This document shows positions 6,969-14,476 of a stretch of DNA of 23,741 bases, in pieces (the stretch's first letter is position 1; each line of letters opens with the position of its first letter). The stretch is from positions 1 to 23,741 of the forward strand of contig DCJA01000006.1 of assembly GCA_002317175.1 (NCBI GenBank), in the 5' to 3' direction. The position numbers were made by a program, and so were the translations under genes. The stretch comes from Lachnospiraceae bacterium UBA1712 (GTDB lineage Bacteria > Bacillota > Clostridia > Lachnospirales > Lachnospiraceae). The notes under the pieces were generated by a model. That model saw only the letters and a list, made by a program, of their open reading frames with translations, was not told the DNA's origin and made no database searches.

Positions 6969-7928
6969 ATGTATCATATTATTGTTAATCCTTCCGCCCG
7001 TTCAGGTCGTGGAAGGAAAAATTGGGAAAAAGTTAAACATATTCTGGATACCCAGAATGTCGAATATGAAGTGCTCTTTACCACACAACATGGTGATGCT
7101 TCTGCTTTTGCAAAAGATCTTTACGAAAAGTATGCTATGCCTACTTCTCCTCTGGAGCTTGTTGTTTTAGGTGGTGATGGTTCCATCAATGAGGTAGTTC
7201 AGGGACTTCCATCCTTTGATAATGTAGCCCTTAGTTGTATTCCTGTTGGTTCTAGCAACGATCTTGCGAGAGCACTCTTCCCATCATCGACTCTTGAAGA
7301 GTCTGTCTTACACCTGATTAATAAGCCAACCACTTTGTATATGGATTTGGGTATTGTGCATATGGAGAACAGCCTTGTAAGAGAAGGGAACATGTCTATT
7401 CCTGACAGACGTTTTCTTGTAAGTTGTGGTATTGGATATGATGCTTCCGTATGTCAGGAAGCTCTCTCATCGGCGCTTAAGAACTTCTTAAATCGAATCA
7501 AACTTGGCAAGTTGTCTTATCTGGCTATATGTCTAAAACAGGTTATCTCTATGAAACCTGTTTCTGCAGAGCTCTTTTTAGATGATTCAGAGAATCCAGT
7601 ATCCATAAAGAATCTGGTGTTTTTGGTAGGCATGAATAACAGATATGAAGGTGGTGGTTTTATGTTTGCACCAGAAGCCAACAACCACGATGGTGTCCTT
7701 GATACGCTTATTGTATCTAATATAGCAAAAGCACGTATTTTGTTGAGACTTCCTTCTGCGCTCAAAGGTGAGCACCTTAGATACAATGGTATAGACTTGC
7801 AAAAAGCTTATACAGTCAGACTTAGGACATCAAAACCCTTATGGGTACACACTGATGGAGAAGTTGAATCGAAGGCTGATTATATAGAGATGCGGATTCT
7901 TAAGGAAGCCCTCAGATTTGTGTATTAG
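6969..7928 (+). CDS. Diacylglycerol kinase-family lipid kinase (YegS/DagK type)
   Basis: A soluble ATP-dependent lipid kinase of about 319 residues. The N-terminal catalytic domain has NPSARSGRG, then the nucleotide loop VVLGGDGSINEVVQG and PVGSSNDLARAL, the order seen in DagK/YegS proteins. The C-terminal beta-sandwich carries GMNNRYEGGGFMFAPEANNHDGVLD and ends with HTDGEV, also typical. DagK in B. subtilis recycles diacylglycerol from lipoteichoic acid synthesis; the substrate here is inferred as diacylglycerol. Two ATGs are in frame at 6963 and 6969; the second is better spaced from AAGGA and starts right at MYHIIVNPSA. The gene stands alone between a divergent glyA and a convergent DUF1653 gene. 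Confidence 0.9.
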   Translation: MYHIIVNPSARSGRGRKNWEKVKHILDTQNVEYEVLFTTQHGDASAFAKDLYEKYAMPTSPLELVVLGGDGSINEVVQGLPSFDNVALSCIPVGSSNDLARALFPSSTLEESVLHLINKPTTLYMDLGIVHMENSLVREGNMSIPDRRFLVSCGIGYDASVCQEALSSALKNFLNRIKLGKLSYLAICLKQVISMKPVSAELFLDDSENPVSIKNLVFLVGMNNRYEGGGFMFAPEANNHDGVLDTLIVSNIAKARILLRLPSALKGEHLRYNGIDLQKAYTVRLRTSKPLWVHTDGEVESKADYIEMRILKEALRFVY

Positions 7929-7960
7929 TACATCCACACCAAATGATATTTTTAACCAAA

Positions 7961-7992
7961 AATCCCAGATGATAAAAACTCATCTGGGATTT
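7961..7992. terminator. Bidirectional terminator between the lipid kinase and DUF1653 genes
   Basis: AATCCCAGATGA pairs perfectly with TCATCTGGGATT (12 bp). On the minus strand TTTTTGG follows; on the plus strand TATAATTTA follows. It lies between converging genes and can serve both, more strongly the minus strand. Confidence 0.88.
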
Positions 7993-7997
7993 ATAAT

Positions 7998-8459
7998 TTA
8001 TCTTCTTAATCTTGTATTCTCAAATCTGCGTCTGGTATCAACACAGGTTTTTAACTGTCTGTACATATTTTCAAGTTCAGAATCTTCTATGGTTACATCC
8101 AGTGACATGGCCATAACAGCTATCATATCCTTAGTAATTTTGTGATGAAGTCCACTCAGAATATTAAACTTATCTTCGAAATCCTCTGTCTCCAAAAACT
8201 GTAAAACCATTGGATCTATATCCAACTGTCCCTCCGGACGTTCTTCTTCAAATCTGTATTCCTGCTCTGCATCAGGGTACTTCTCTTTGTCCACCTTTGA
8301 AACAAACGAATCATATGGTCTGACATAGGTAATGTTGTCTCCATACAAAGCCTGATATACAACCATCTTCTCTTCTGTTTCAGAATGAATAGCTATCTCC
8401 TTAACTTCATAAAGATTGCCTTTAAAATGTCTGTAAATACATCCGATTTTGGGTTCCAT
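7998..8459 (-). CDS. DUF1653 domain protein
   Basis: The 153-residue soluble protein begins with a DUF1653 domain (about 1-65): IGCIYRHFKGNLYEVKEIA, VVYQALYG and the Trp-less end YVRPYDSFVSKVD. The family is small, beta-rich and without assigned function. The C-terminal half is charged and helical (about 85-150) and matches nothing I know; it ends in a strongly basic tail rich in Arg. It lies 12 bp after the small anchored protein gene, and both follow holA on the same strand, so it is probably the last gene of a three-gene transcript ended by the hairpin at 7961-7992. Confidence 0.8.
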   Translation of the reverse strand: MEPKIGCIYRHFKGNLYEVKEIAIHSETEEKMVVYQALYGDNITYVRPYDSFVSKVDKEKYPDAEQEYRFEEERPEGQLDIDPMVLQFLETEDFEDKFNILSGLHHKITKDMIAVMAMSLDVTIEDSELENMYRQLKTCVDTRRRFENTRLRR

Positions 8460-8471
8460 AAAGCCTACCTC

Positions 8472-8840
8472 TTAATATTCAATATATTCAACACAAATAC
8501 TGCTGCCATCTACCGCAACCTTATCAACTGTAATTATATCAGATAATTGCTGTCTTTGGAATTCATCCATCCTGTCAATTCTTCTGTGATGAATAGCTAC
8601 TGTATACTCAAATGCTCCTGCTTCATCTACTACCTTGGTAAGAGAAATCCCTGCATTATTATAACCTCTCTCATCAAGTTTATCCCTTACTGACTTAACA
8701 TAGCTCTGCTCTATTGCTTTATAGTAATCATTACTTATATCGTTAAGTCTGTTTGAAGCCCCTTTAGCTTTTATTCCCGCTACACAGCTCAGAATAATTA
8801 TCAGCCCAAATGTTACTACAACCATTGTCTTCTTATCCAT
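8472..8840 (-). CDS. Small membrane-anchored or lipoprotein-like protein, unknown function
   Basis: The 122-residue product starts MDKKT and continues with one hydrophobic segment (about 6-22) that includes ILSC at 16-19. This could be a simple anchor or a marginal lipobox. The remaining roughly 100 residues form an alpha/beta domain outside the membrane with no family I recognise. I chose the ATG at 8840 because GGAGG lies 8 bp before it; an upstream in-frame ATG at 8885 has no ribosome site and would add a non-hydrophobic extension. The gene sits between holA and the DUF1653 gene. Confidence 0.7.
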   Translation of the reverse strand: MDKKTMVVVTFGLIIILSCVAGIKAKGASNRLNDISNDYYKAIEQSYVKSVRDKLDERGYNNAGISLTKVVDEAGAFEYTVAIHHRRIDRMDEFQRQQLSDIITVDKVAVDGSSICVEYIEY

Positions 8841-8943
8841 CCTATTGTCCTCCAGCACCTTGTATCTATGCGTGTTTCGTATCATAGTTATATTTATACG
8901 CTCAACTCAGTACCATTTATAGGACTTTAGCACCTGTATTCAA

Positions 8944-9921
8944 TTAACGGCTGTATTCAATTATAAGAAGTTCAACACTTAGTTCCGGGTTCATGCCTTT
9001 TATCTTTACGCTCTCGTCTGCAATCGCACAGGCCTCCAATGCCTTTCGTAGTTGTGCGTACGAATACTTCCTTATCTGTGCCTCATACTTCTGCTCTACA
9101 AAAGGTGGGATTCCCACCATCTCAGCTATCTTTCTAGATGGGTATCTGTCATCCTTAAGTTCGCATACCTGAAGCATCATATTAAACTGTCTGGTAATTA
9201 GTGCAAGAATACCAAATGGTGTCTCCTTATGAGCCAGAAGATCATGATACATCTCAAGGGCCTTGCTCTGCTTCTTATCCGCCATGGCGGCTATCATATC
9301 AAATACTTTCGAGCTGGTGCTTATTGTAATAATCTCATCCACGTCATTAACAGATATAGCATCTTTATCCATTGTATAAGAAAATAATTTTTCAAGTTCC
9401 ACACTGATAGTTGTCATATCGGTTCCAGTCCTCTCCAATATCATCTCAAGTGCTCTTGAATCTATATTCTTACCTTCTTTTTTTACCTTGCCCAGAATCC
9501 ATTTTCTCAGGGTTTCTGGAGGTTGAATAATAAAATCCACAGCTCTTCCATTAGCAGTAATGGATTTAAAAAGCTTACTTCTCTTATCTACTGCAGATTC
9601 TACCATTATTATAATAGAACTATCAGGACTCTCTTCCAGATAGCTGGCCAACTGCTCTCCACCTGCTTTGACAAATCCGGTATCTTCCATAAGTATCACA
9701 CGTCTGTCTGCAAAAAATGGCATAGTTTCAGCCTGGTCAATTACTTCTCCGATGTTAACATCCTTACCACTATAATAATTATAGTTCATGGTGTCTCCAT
9801 CAGGCATAAGTGCTTTTAGTAATTTGTCCTTGTACTGTTTTCTGAGATATTCCTCTTCACCATACAGTAAATAGCACTTTTTAAATGATAGATTATTTAT
9901 ATCCTGAGCCAGCTGTTGCAT
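8944..9921 (-). CDS. holA: DNA polymerase III, delta subunit
   Basis: It is the clamp-loader subunit that opens the sliding clamp. The roughly 325-residue protein begins with the family motif CYLLYGEEEYLRKQYKDKL, followed by the P-loop-less AAA+ fold with MPFFADRRVILMEDTGF, and a C-terminal collar domain with LALITRQFNMMLQVCELK and a final region rich in KIAEMVGIPPFVEQKY. Length fits the family. I place the start at the ATG at 9921, which has AAAGGAAG 6 bp upstream; an in-frame ATG nine codons earlier lacks a ribosome site. It heads the leftward holA-anchored protein-DUF1653 series. Confidence 0.93.
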   Translation of the reverse strand: MQQLAQDINNLSFKKCYLLYGEEEYLRKQYKDKLLKALMPDGDTMNYNYYSGKDVNIGEVIDQAETMPFFADRRVILMEDTGFVKAGGEQLASYLEESPDSSIIIMVESAVDKRSKLFKSITANGRAVDFIIQPPETLRKWILGKVKKEGKNIDSRALEMILERTGTDMTTISVELEKLFSYTMDKDAISVNDVDEIITISTSSKVFDMIAAMADKKQSKALEMYHDLLAHKETPFGILALITRQFNMMLQVCELKDDRYPSRKIAEMVGIPPFVEQKYEAQIRKYSYAQLRKALEACAIADESVKIKGMNPELSVELLIIEYSR

Positions 9922-9992
9922 GCGTCTTCCTTTTTGATTTATTTGCATATATTGAGCAAGTTAATATTACCATAAATTGTAACTCTGCTCTA

Positions 9993-10020
9993 TAGACGAA
10001 CACGTAAAAAGTGTTACAAT
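9993..10020 (+). promoter_or_regulatory. Promoter of azlCD
   Basis: On the plus strand, -35 TAGACG (9993-9998), a 16-bp spacer and -10 TACAAT (10015-10020), about 48 bp before azlC. The -35 is imperfect, which fits a regulated promoter. Confidence 0.5.
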
Positions 10021-10028
10021 ATGTTCGT
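9996..10028. promoter_or_regulatory. Inverted repeat spanning the azlCD promoter, candidate operator
   Basis: ACGAACA (9996-10002) and TGTTCGT (10022-10028) are perfect 7-bp inverted arms around a 19-bp centre that contains the -10 box. A smaller inverted repeat, AACAC-N7-GTGTT, lies inside. Placement over the promoter suggests repressor binding; the protein is unknown. Confidence 0.45.
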
Positions 10029-10068
10029 TGGTTTATTAAATACTGTTGTTTGAAATAGGATTATAGCT

Positions 10069-10788
10069 ATGAATAATAATATAAGTAGTTTTAAGAAAGG
10101 TATACGTGACGGTATTCCTATAGCGCTTGGCTATTTTGCTGTAGCATTTACTCTTGGTATAGTAGCAAGAAATTCCGGAATATCTGCACCTTTATCTGCA
10201 ATATTCTCAGCAACCTGCATATCTTCTACGGGTGAATATGTTGGATTTACACTTATTGGAGAACAGGCTGCATATCTTGAGATTGCAATTATGACTTTGG
10301 TTGCAAATGCAAGATATCTGCTTCTCAGCTGCGCTCTTTCACAGAAGTTCTCTCCAACAATGAACTTTATCCACAGATTCTTTATAGGTATATTTGTTAC
10401 GGACGAGATTTTTGGAATCAGCATTTCCTGCAAAGAAAGCCTTAATCCATTTTATCCATATGGCGCTGCTGCAATATCAGTTCCAGCCTGGGCAATTGGA
10501 ACTGCTCTTGGTGTAATTATGGGAAATGTACTTCCTGCTAATATTGTCAGCGCATTGAGCGTAGGTATCTATGGTATGTTTATTGCCATTATAGTGCCAC
10601 CTGCAAAGGAGAATAAGATAATTGCAGCATTCGTAGTAATTGCAATGATAATCAGTTATCTTTCATCCCGCATTCCTTCAATAGCATCTATTTCATCAGG
10701 AACGCGTATTATCGTTATTACTATAGTAATATCTTCAATCGCAGCATTACTCTTCCCAGTTAAAGATAAGGAGGGCGCAGGCGTATGA
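10069..10788 (+). CDS. azlC: AzlC-family branched-chain amino-acid exporter, large subunit
   Basis: A 239-residue polytopic membrane protein. The N-terminus FKKGIRDGIPIALGYFAVAFTLG and the central NARYLLLSCALSQK are hallmarks of AzlC (YgaZ in E. coli), which with a small AzlD/YgaH partner exports branched-chain amino acids or their analogues. Six or seven membrane segments are apparent. The stop overlaps the azlD start by 4 bp (ATGA), the usual coupled arrangement. The ATG at 10069 has AGGA about 9 bp before it. The pair converges on ilvE, so export and transamination of Val, Leu and Ile are encoded side by side. Confidence 0.92.
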   Translation: MNNNISSFKKGIRDGIPIALGYFAVAFTLGIVARNSGISAPLSAIFSATCISSTGEYVGFTLIGEQAAYLEIAIMTLVANARYLLLSCALSQKFSPTMNFIHRFFIGIFVTDEIFGISISCKESLNPFYPYGAAAISVPAWAIGTALGVIMGNVLPANIVSALSVGIYGMFIAIIVPPAKENKIIAAFVVIAMIISYLSSRIPSIASISSGTRIIVITIVISSIAALLFPVKDKEGAGV

Positions 10789-11099
10789 CACACAATATAT
10801 ATATCTACCTGTTAATAATGGCAGGTGTAACTTACCTCATTCGTGTTCTTCCACTTACACTTATACGTAAAGAGATTACGAATACATTTATCAAGTCGTT
10901 CCTCTACTATGTACCATATATCACACTGGCAGCAATGACCTTCCCAGCCATGATGGATGCAACCAATTCGCCGATAGCTGGTGCTGTAGCTTTTGTTTTT
11001 GCCCTTATTCTTGCATGGAAGGGAGCAAGCCTTTTTGTGGTATCAGTTTTGGCATGTCTTATGGTCTTTGTGATAGAACTAATACCCTTTATTCACTAA
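10785..11099 (+). CDS. azlD: AzlD-family branched-chain amino-acid exporter, small subunit
   Basis: A 104-residue protein with four hydrophobic segments. The TYLIRVLPLTL stretch after the first segment and FLYYVPYITLAAMTFPAMM are typical AzlD (YgaH-like) features. It starts inside the last codons of azlC (ATGA overlap) and so is translationally coupled to it; both proteins are needed for export in studied homologues. The transcript ends at the hairpin at 11157-11189, shared with ilvE. Confidence 0.9.
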   Translation: MTHNIYIYLLIMAGVTYLIRVLPLTLIRKEITNTFIKSFLYYVPYITLAAMTFPAMMDATNSPIAGAVAFVFALILAWKGASLFVVSVLACLMVFVIELIPFIH

Positions 11100-11156
11100 T
11101 ACATTTATACGATTATAATTCACCTTAATTATACATAGAGCTTATATGCAACAAAA

Positions 11157-11189
11157 AAGGGATGTGAAAAACAGTGTTTCACATCCCTT
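11157..11189. terminator. Terminator between azlD and ilvE
   Basis: AAGGGATGTGAAA pairs perfectly with TTTCACATCCCTT (13 bp, 7-nt loop). On the minus strand TTTTTT follows, so it is chiefly the ilvE terminator. On the plus strand only ATATTATT follows, so it is a weaker stop for azlCD. Confidence 0.88.
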
Positions 11190-11211
11190 ATATTATTCAA
11201 CAATTATCAGA

Positions 11212-12237
11212 TTATTCGATTACTCTGATCCAGCCTTCTGGAGCTTCAATCTTACCCATTTGGATTCCTGTTAATGTATCATATAACTTCTTTGTAACAG
11301 GTCCCATCTCTGCCATACCTGCTGGTAAGCAGATCTCCTTGCCATGGTCTACAATCTTTCCAACTGGTGAAATAACTGCTGCTGTACCGCAGAGACCACA
11401 TTCTGCCATATCACCAAGTTCATCAAGATAGATTTCTCTCTCTTCTGCTTCAAGTCCAAGATAATCCTTTGCAACCTGAATAAGTGAACGTCTTGTGATT
11501 GATGGTAAGATACTGTCTGACTTAGGAGTAACAACCTTTCCATCCTTTGTTACGAATAAGAAGTTTGCACCACCTGTCTCCTCAACCTTTGTACGAGTCT
11601 TTGGATCAAGATACATATTCTCATCATAGCCTTCTTCATGAGCAGTAACAATTGCATGTAAGCTCATTGCATAGTTAAGACCAGCCTTGATACATCCTGT
11701 ACCATTAGGAGCTGCTCTGTCAAAATCTGAAACCTTAATTGTAAGTGGCTTAGCACCGCCCTTGAAGTAAGGTCCTACTGGTGTGCCAAATACTCTGAAC
11801 TGATAATCATTAGCTGGCTTAACACCAATAACTGGGTTAATACCAAACATATATGGTCTTAAGTAAAGTGTAGCACCTGAACCAAATGGTGGTACCCATG
11901 CCATATTAGCTTTAACTACCTGATCAATTGCATCTATAAATCTTTCCTTTGGAAACTCCGGCATCTCGAGGCGCTTTGCTGAAGCAATCATTCTGTCAGC
12001 ATTAAGATCCGGTCTGAAGACCACGACTTTACCATCCTCGGTTGTATATGCTTTAAGTCCTTCAAAAACTGTCTGTGCATACTGTAAAACACCAGCACAC
12101 TCGCTCATTGTAATCTGGTCATCTTCTGTAATTGAACCAGCATCCCATGCTCCGTTTGTGAAGTTAGAAACATAACGATAGTCTGTTTTCATGTAACCAA
12201 AGCCAAGGTTGGCCCAATCGATGTTCTTTTTCTCCAT
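11212..12237 (-). CDS. ilvE: Branched-chain amino-acid aminotransferase
   Basis: This PLP enzyme of fold type IV performs the last step of Val, Leu and Ile synthesis, and the first step of breakdown, using glutamate/2-oxoglutarate. The 341-residue length fits the longer, eukaryote-like BCAT group. Visible motifs are QTVFEGLKAY, FRPDLNADRM, LYLRPYMFG, the PLP lysine K184 in GTGCIKAGLNYAMSL, and the EETGGANFLFV segment followed by ITRRSLIQVAKDYLG. The ATG at 12237 follows GAAGGA. It is transcribed alone from a good promoter and ends at the shared hairpin with azlD. Confidence 0.96.
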   Translation of the reverse strand: MEKKNIDWANLGFGYMKTDYRYVSNFTNGAWDAGSITEDDQITMSECAGVLQYAQTVFEGLKAYTTEDGKVVVFRPDLNADRMIASAKRLEMPEFPKERFIDAIDQVVKANMAWVPPFGSGATLYLRPYMFGINPVIGVKPANDYQFRVFGTPVGPYFKGGAKPLTIKVSDFDRAAPNGTGCIKAGLNYAMSLHAIVTAHEEGYDENMYLDPKTRTKVEETGGANFLFVTKDGKVVTPKSDSILPSITRRSLIQVAKDYLGLEAEEREIYLDELGDMAECGLCGTAAVISPVGKIVDHGKEICLPAGMAEMGPVTKKLYDTLTGIQMGKIEAPEGWIRVIE

Positions 12238-12282
12238 GATTTTGTCCTTCTTTCATTGTAGTATGATATTTAAATCTATTAC

Positions 12283-12311
12283 ATTTTAAACCTTTAGTTT
12301 AGCCTTGTAAA
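12283..12311 (-). promoter_or_regulatory. Promoter of ilvE
   Basis: On the minus strand, -35 TTTACA (12306-12311), a 17-bp spacer and -10 TAAAAT (12283-12288). The resulting leader is about 40 nt, too short for a T-box or a long attenuator. Confidence 0.6.
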
Positions 12312-12335
12312 GTGTTAAGAATTGTATGAATATTC

Positions 12336-12364
12336 TTGTTTGTAGGAAAAATTTAGTGTAAAAT
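12336..12364 (+). promoter_or_regulatory. Promoter of the EAL-like/HDOD gene
   Basis: On the plus strand, -35 TTGTTT (12336-12341), a 17-bp spacer and -10 TAAAAT (12359-12364), about 50 bp before the start codon and divergent from the ilvE promoter. Confidence 0.58.
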
Positions 12365-12413
12365 TTGATTAAGTATACGCATTTATTAACATTATTTCAA
12401 CAAGGGAGTTATT

Positions 12414-13649
12414 ATGTTAGTTACGCTTATTCCATTATTTGATGAAAATATGTCAGTAAGGGCATATTCCATATCTTCACAGAAGGGCAATTCTTTCCTC
12501 GGTGGGGGCAAGACCACTAATGCTGCTCTGGATTTTGGAAACATTCCTGGCTTTGAGGTCATTCAGTCCTTAGGAGTTGATACGCTTTCCAATGACTGTG
12601 AAATATTTGTTCCTATATCCAGTGTTGCTCTGTTTACTGATATTAATTCTCAGTACGACGGAGACAGAAGTCGTATAGTACTTTTGTTGGATAACACAGT
12701 TGAGCCTAATTTCGACTTTGTTGAAAAGATTATGGAGCTTAAGGATAATGGCTATAAAATGGCTATACGTAATCTCAGTGTTAATGATTTCGAACCCATG
12801 AAGCCTATTATCCGCTTTATGGATTATGTATTACTTGATTATAAAAAGATTGTTCTTTCAAGAGCAAAGATTTATTTTAGTAAGCTTCATCCATATGTTA
12901 AGCTGATTGCTGATGACCTTGAATCAGTGGAAATGTTTGACAGTCTAAGAATAGAAGGTGGCTACAGTCTCTTCTCTGGTGATTTCTACAGAATGCCAGT
13001 TACAAAAGGCGAAACAGAAGTATCACCTCTTAAACTCAACTATGTATCATTGCTCAATATTGTTAATAGTGAGGATTTTGATCTGCAGGAAGCCGCTGAT
13101 ATTATTGGTCGAGATACAGCGCTTATCATAGCACTTCTAAAGATGGTTAATAAGGTAAACAGATCTTCAACTGAGATCACCTCAATTAGACACGCTGCTG
13201 CCATGTTGGGTCAGAAGGAATTAAAGAAATGGATCAACACAGCCATAACACAACAGTTATGTGCCGACAGACCAAGTGAGATCATGAGACTTTCCCTTTT
13301 ACGAGCAAAGCTTGCTGAAAACATCTGTGGTGAATTTGAACTTGGCGTATTTGGACCTGAGCTTTTCCTGATGGGTCTCTTCTCTGTAGTTGATTTGATA
13401 TTAAATATGCCTATGGAAGAAGCACTCGATATTCTGAAGGTATCCAAAAATATAAATCGTGCTTTGGTCAGCCACGATGGACCATTCTGCGATGTTCTAT
13501 ACTTCATCGAGAAATACGAAGCTGGCGATTGGCAGGAAATCTCAAGACTTATGCTTGTCAACAGCATATCTATGGATAAGGTATATTCCGCTTATCTGAC
13601 TTCTCTCGAGTGGTATAGGGATCTGTTCCACGAGATTGATGAAGAATAA
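12414..13649 (+). CDS. Degenerate EAL-like plus HDOD signalling protein (YuxH/CdgJ type)
   Basis: The 411-residue cytoplasmic protein has two parts. Residues about 1-200 resemble the TIM-barrel EAL domain of YuxH-type proteins, with VLLLDNTVEPNFDFVEKIMELKDNGYKMAIRNL and MDYVLLDYKKI, but lack an EAL motif and the acidic metal ligands, so no cyclic-di-GMP hydrolysis is expected. Residues about 200-400 form an HDOD domain, with LLNIVNSEDFDLQEAADIIGRD, LLKMVNKVNR and ISIRHAAAMLGQKELKKW-like segments; HDOD is an HD-related fold without the metal site, used in signalling. Such proteins influence motility or cyclic-di-GMP pathways in some bacteria; the role here is unknown. The start follows GGGAG. 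It stands alone between its own promoter and a strong terminator. Confidence 0.82.
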   Translation: MLVTLIPLFDENMSVRAYSISSQKGNSFLGGGKTTNAALDFGNIPGFEVIQSLGVDTLSNDCEIFVPISSVALFTDINSQYDGDRSRIVLLLDNTVEPNFDFVEKIMELKDNGYKMAIRNLSVNDFEPMKPIIRFMDYVLLDYKKIVLSRAKIYFSKLHPYVKLIADDLESVEMFDSLRIEGGYSLFSGDFYRMPVTKGETEVSPLKLNYVSLLNIVNSEDFDLQEAADIIGRDTALIIALLKMVNKVNRSSTEITSIRHAAAMLGQKELKKWINTAITQQLCADRPSEIMRLSLLRAKLAENICGEFELGVFGPELFLMGLFSVVDLILNMPMEEALDILKVSKNINRALVSHDGPFCDVLYFIEKYEAGDWQEISRLMLVNSISMDKVYSAYLTSLEWYRDLFHEIDEE

Positions 13650-13710
13650 TACGTTCTCTGAGATTGATTAAGATATTTTATTTGTTGGACATGATTATAT
13701 AATTAGTTGC

Positions 13711-13740
13711 AAAAAAGGCTTCCAATCGGAAGCCTTTTTT
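13711..13740. terminator. Bidirectional terminator between the HDOD and nitroreductase genes
   Basis: A 13-bp perfect stem: AAAAAAGGCTTCC, loop AATC, GGAAGCCTTTTTT. It ends in T-runs on both strands and serves both converging genes. Confidence 0.93.
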
Positions 13741-13756
13741 ATTAGCCATATTATCT

Positions 13757-14296
13757 TTAGAAGAATTTTGTTATATCTTCCGGAGTCTTTCTCTTTGGTT
13801 TCATAGCGTCTTCTTCTCTTACGCCAACTGCAATAATTGCAACTACTTCCTGAGACTCTGGAATACCAAACTCACTCATAAGAACATCAGCGTCTCTTAT
13901 TCCCATTATCAGAGTATCATATCCGATTTCTCTCGCCTTAAGCACCAGGTTCTCGTTCTGAAGTCCCAAGTCATATACGCCCCACTTATCACCAAGCTCG
14001 TTAGTTGGAGAACCATCTCTCTCAAAACCAGATCTCTTTGTCTCGTAGGTTGTAATAATAATTGCAACAGCATTGTTACAGCTGTTAGCATTGAATTCTG
14101 GAAGACACTGATTCTTGATAAAGTTCATCTTGTCTTCGCTCATTGCTACATAGTAACGACCTGTCTGTGAATTCTTCCATGTAGGTGCCTGGATGGCAGC
14201 ATCAATAATAACTTTTACCTGATCTTCACTAATCTTCATACCAGGTTTAAATTTTCTTATACTTCTTCTACTTTCCAAAAGCTGTGCAAATTCCAT
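13757..14296 (-). CDS. Nitroreductase-family flavoprotein
   Basis: The 179-residue FMN-dependent oxidoreductase-type protein has RRSIRKFKPG near the N-terminus (FMN phosphate contact), PTWKNSQTGRYYV, the central LVLKAREIGYDTLIMGIRD and IIAVGVREE near the C-terminus, all typical of the NfsA/NfsB superfamily. It probably acts as a dimer using NAD(P)H. The physiological substrate cannot be read. The ATG at 14296 has GGAGG 6 bp upstream. It has its own promoter and lies 180 bp beyond the end of the binding protein-LysR fusion gene, so it need not belong to that operon. Confidence 0.9.
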   Translation of the reverse strand: MEFAQLLESRRSIRKFKPGMKISEDQVKVIIDAAIQAPTWKNSQTGRYYVAMSEDKMNFIKNQCLPEFNANSCNNAVAIIITTYETKRSGFERDGSPTNELGDKWGVYDLGLQNENLVLKAREIGYDTLIMGIRDADVLMSEFGIPESQEVVAIIAVGVREEDAMKPKRKTPEDITKFF

Positions 14297-14354
14297 ATTA
14301 TGCCTCCAAATTCTGTGACTTTTGCCCTCTGATTAATGCAACTTAATCGCCTAT

Positions 14355-14383
14355 ATTATACTAGATTTTGAGACAAATGAAAA
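14355..14383 (-). promoter_or_regulatory. Promoter of the nitroreductase gene
   Basis: On the minus strand, -35 TTTTCA (14378-14383), a 17-bp spacer and -10 TATAAT (14355-14360), giving a leader of about 50 nt. Confidence 0.55.
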
Positions 14384-14385
14384 TC

Positions 14386-14406
14386 AGAAAGATTACTATT
14401 CTTTCT
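14386..14406 (-). terminator. Weak hairpin after the fusion gene
   Basis: On the minus strand, AGAAAG pairs with CTTTCT around a 9-nt loop and GATTTTC follows. A short stem and short U-run make it a poor terminator, but it is the only hairpin between the fusion gene (stop at 14477) and the nitroreductase promoter. Confidence 0.3.
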
Positions 14407-14476
14407 CCAAAGTCCATAACAGTGTAATTCTTCGTCCTTCCTACTGTAACCCAATAATATAGTTGTTGTAATGTCA

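Noticed and set aside
12238..12413. T-box or leader attenuator for ilvE
   Set aside because: The promoter found leaves a leader of about 40 nt, and no T-box AGGGTGGNACC-like sequence or terminator is present.
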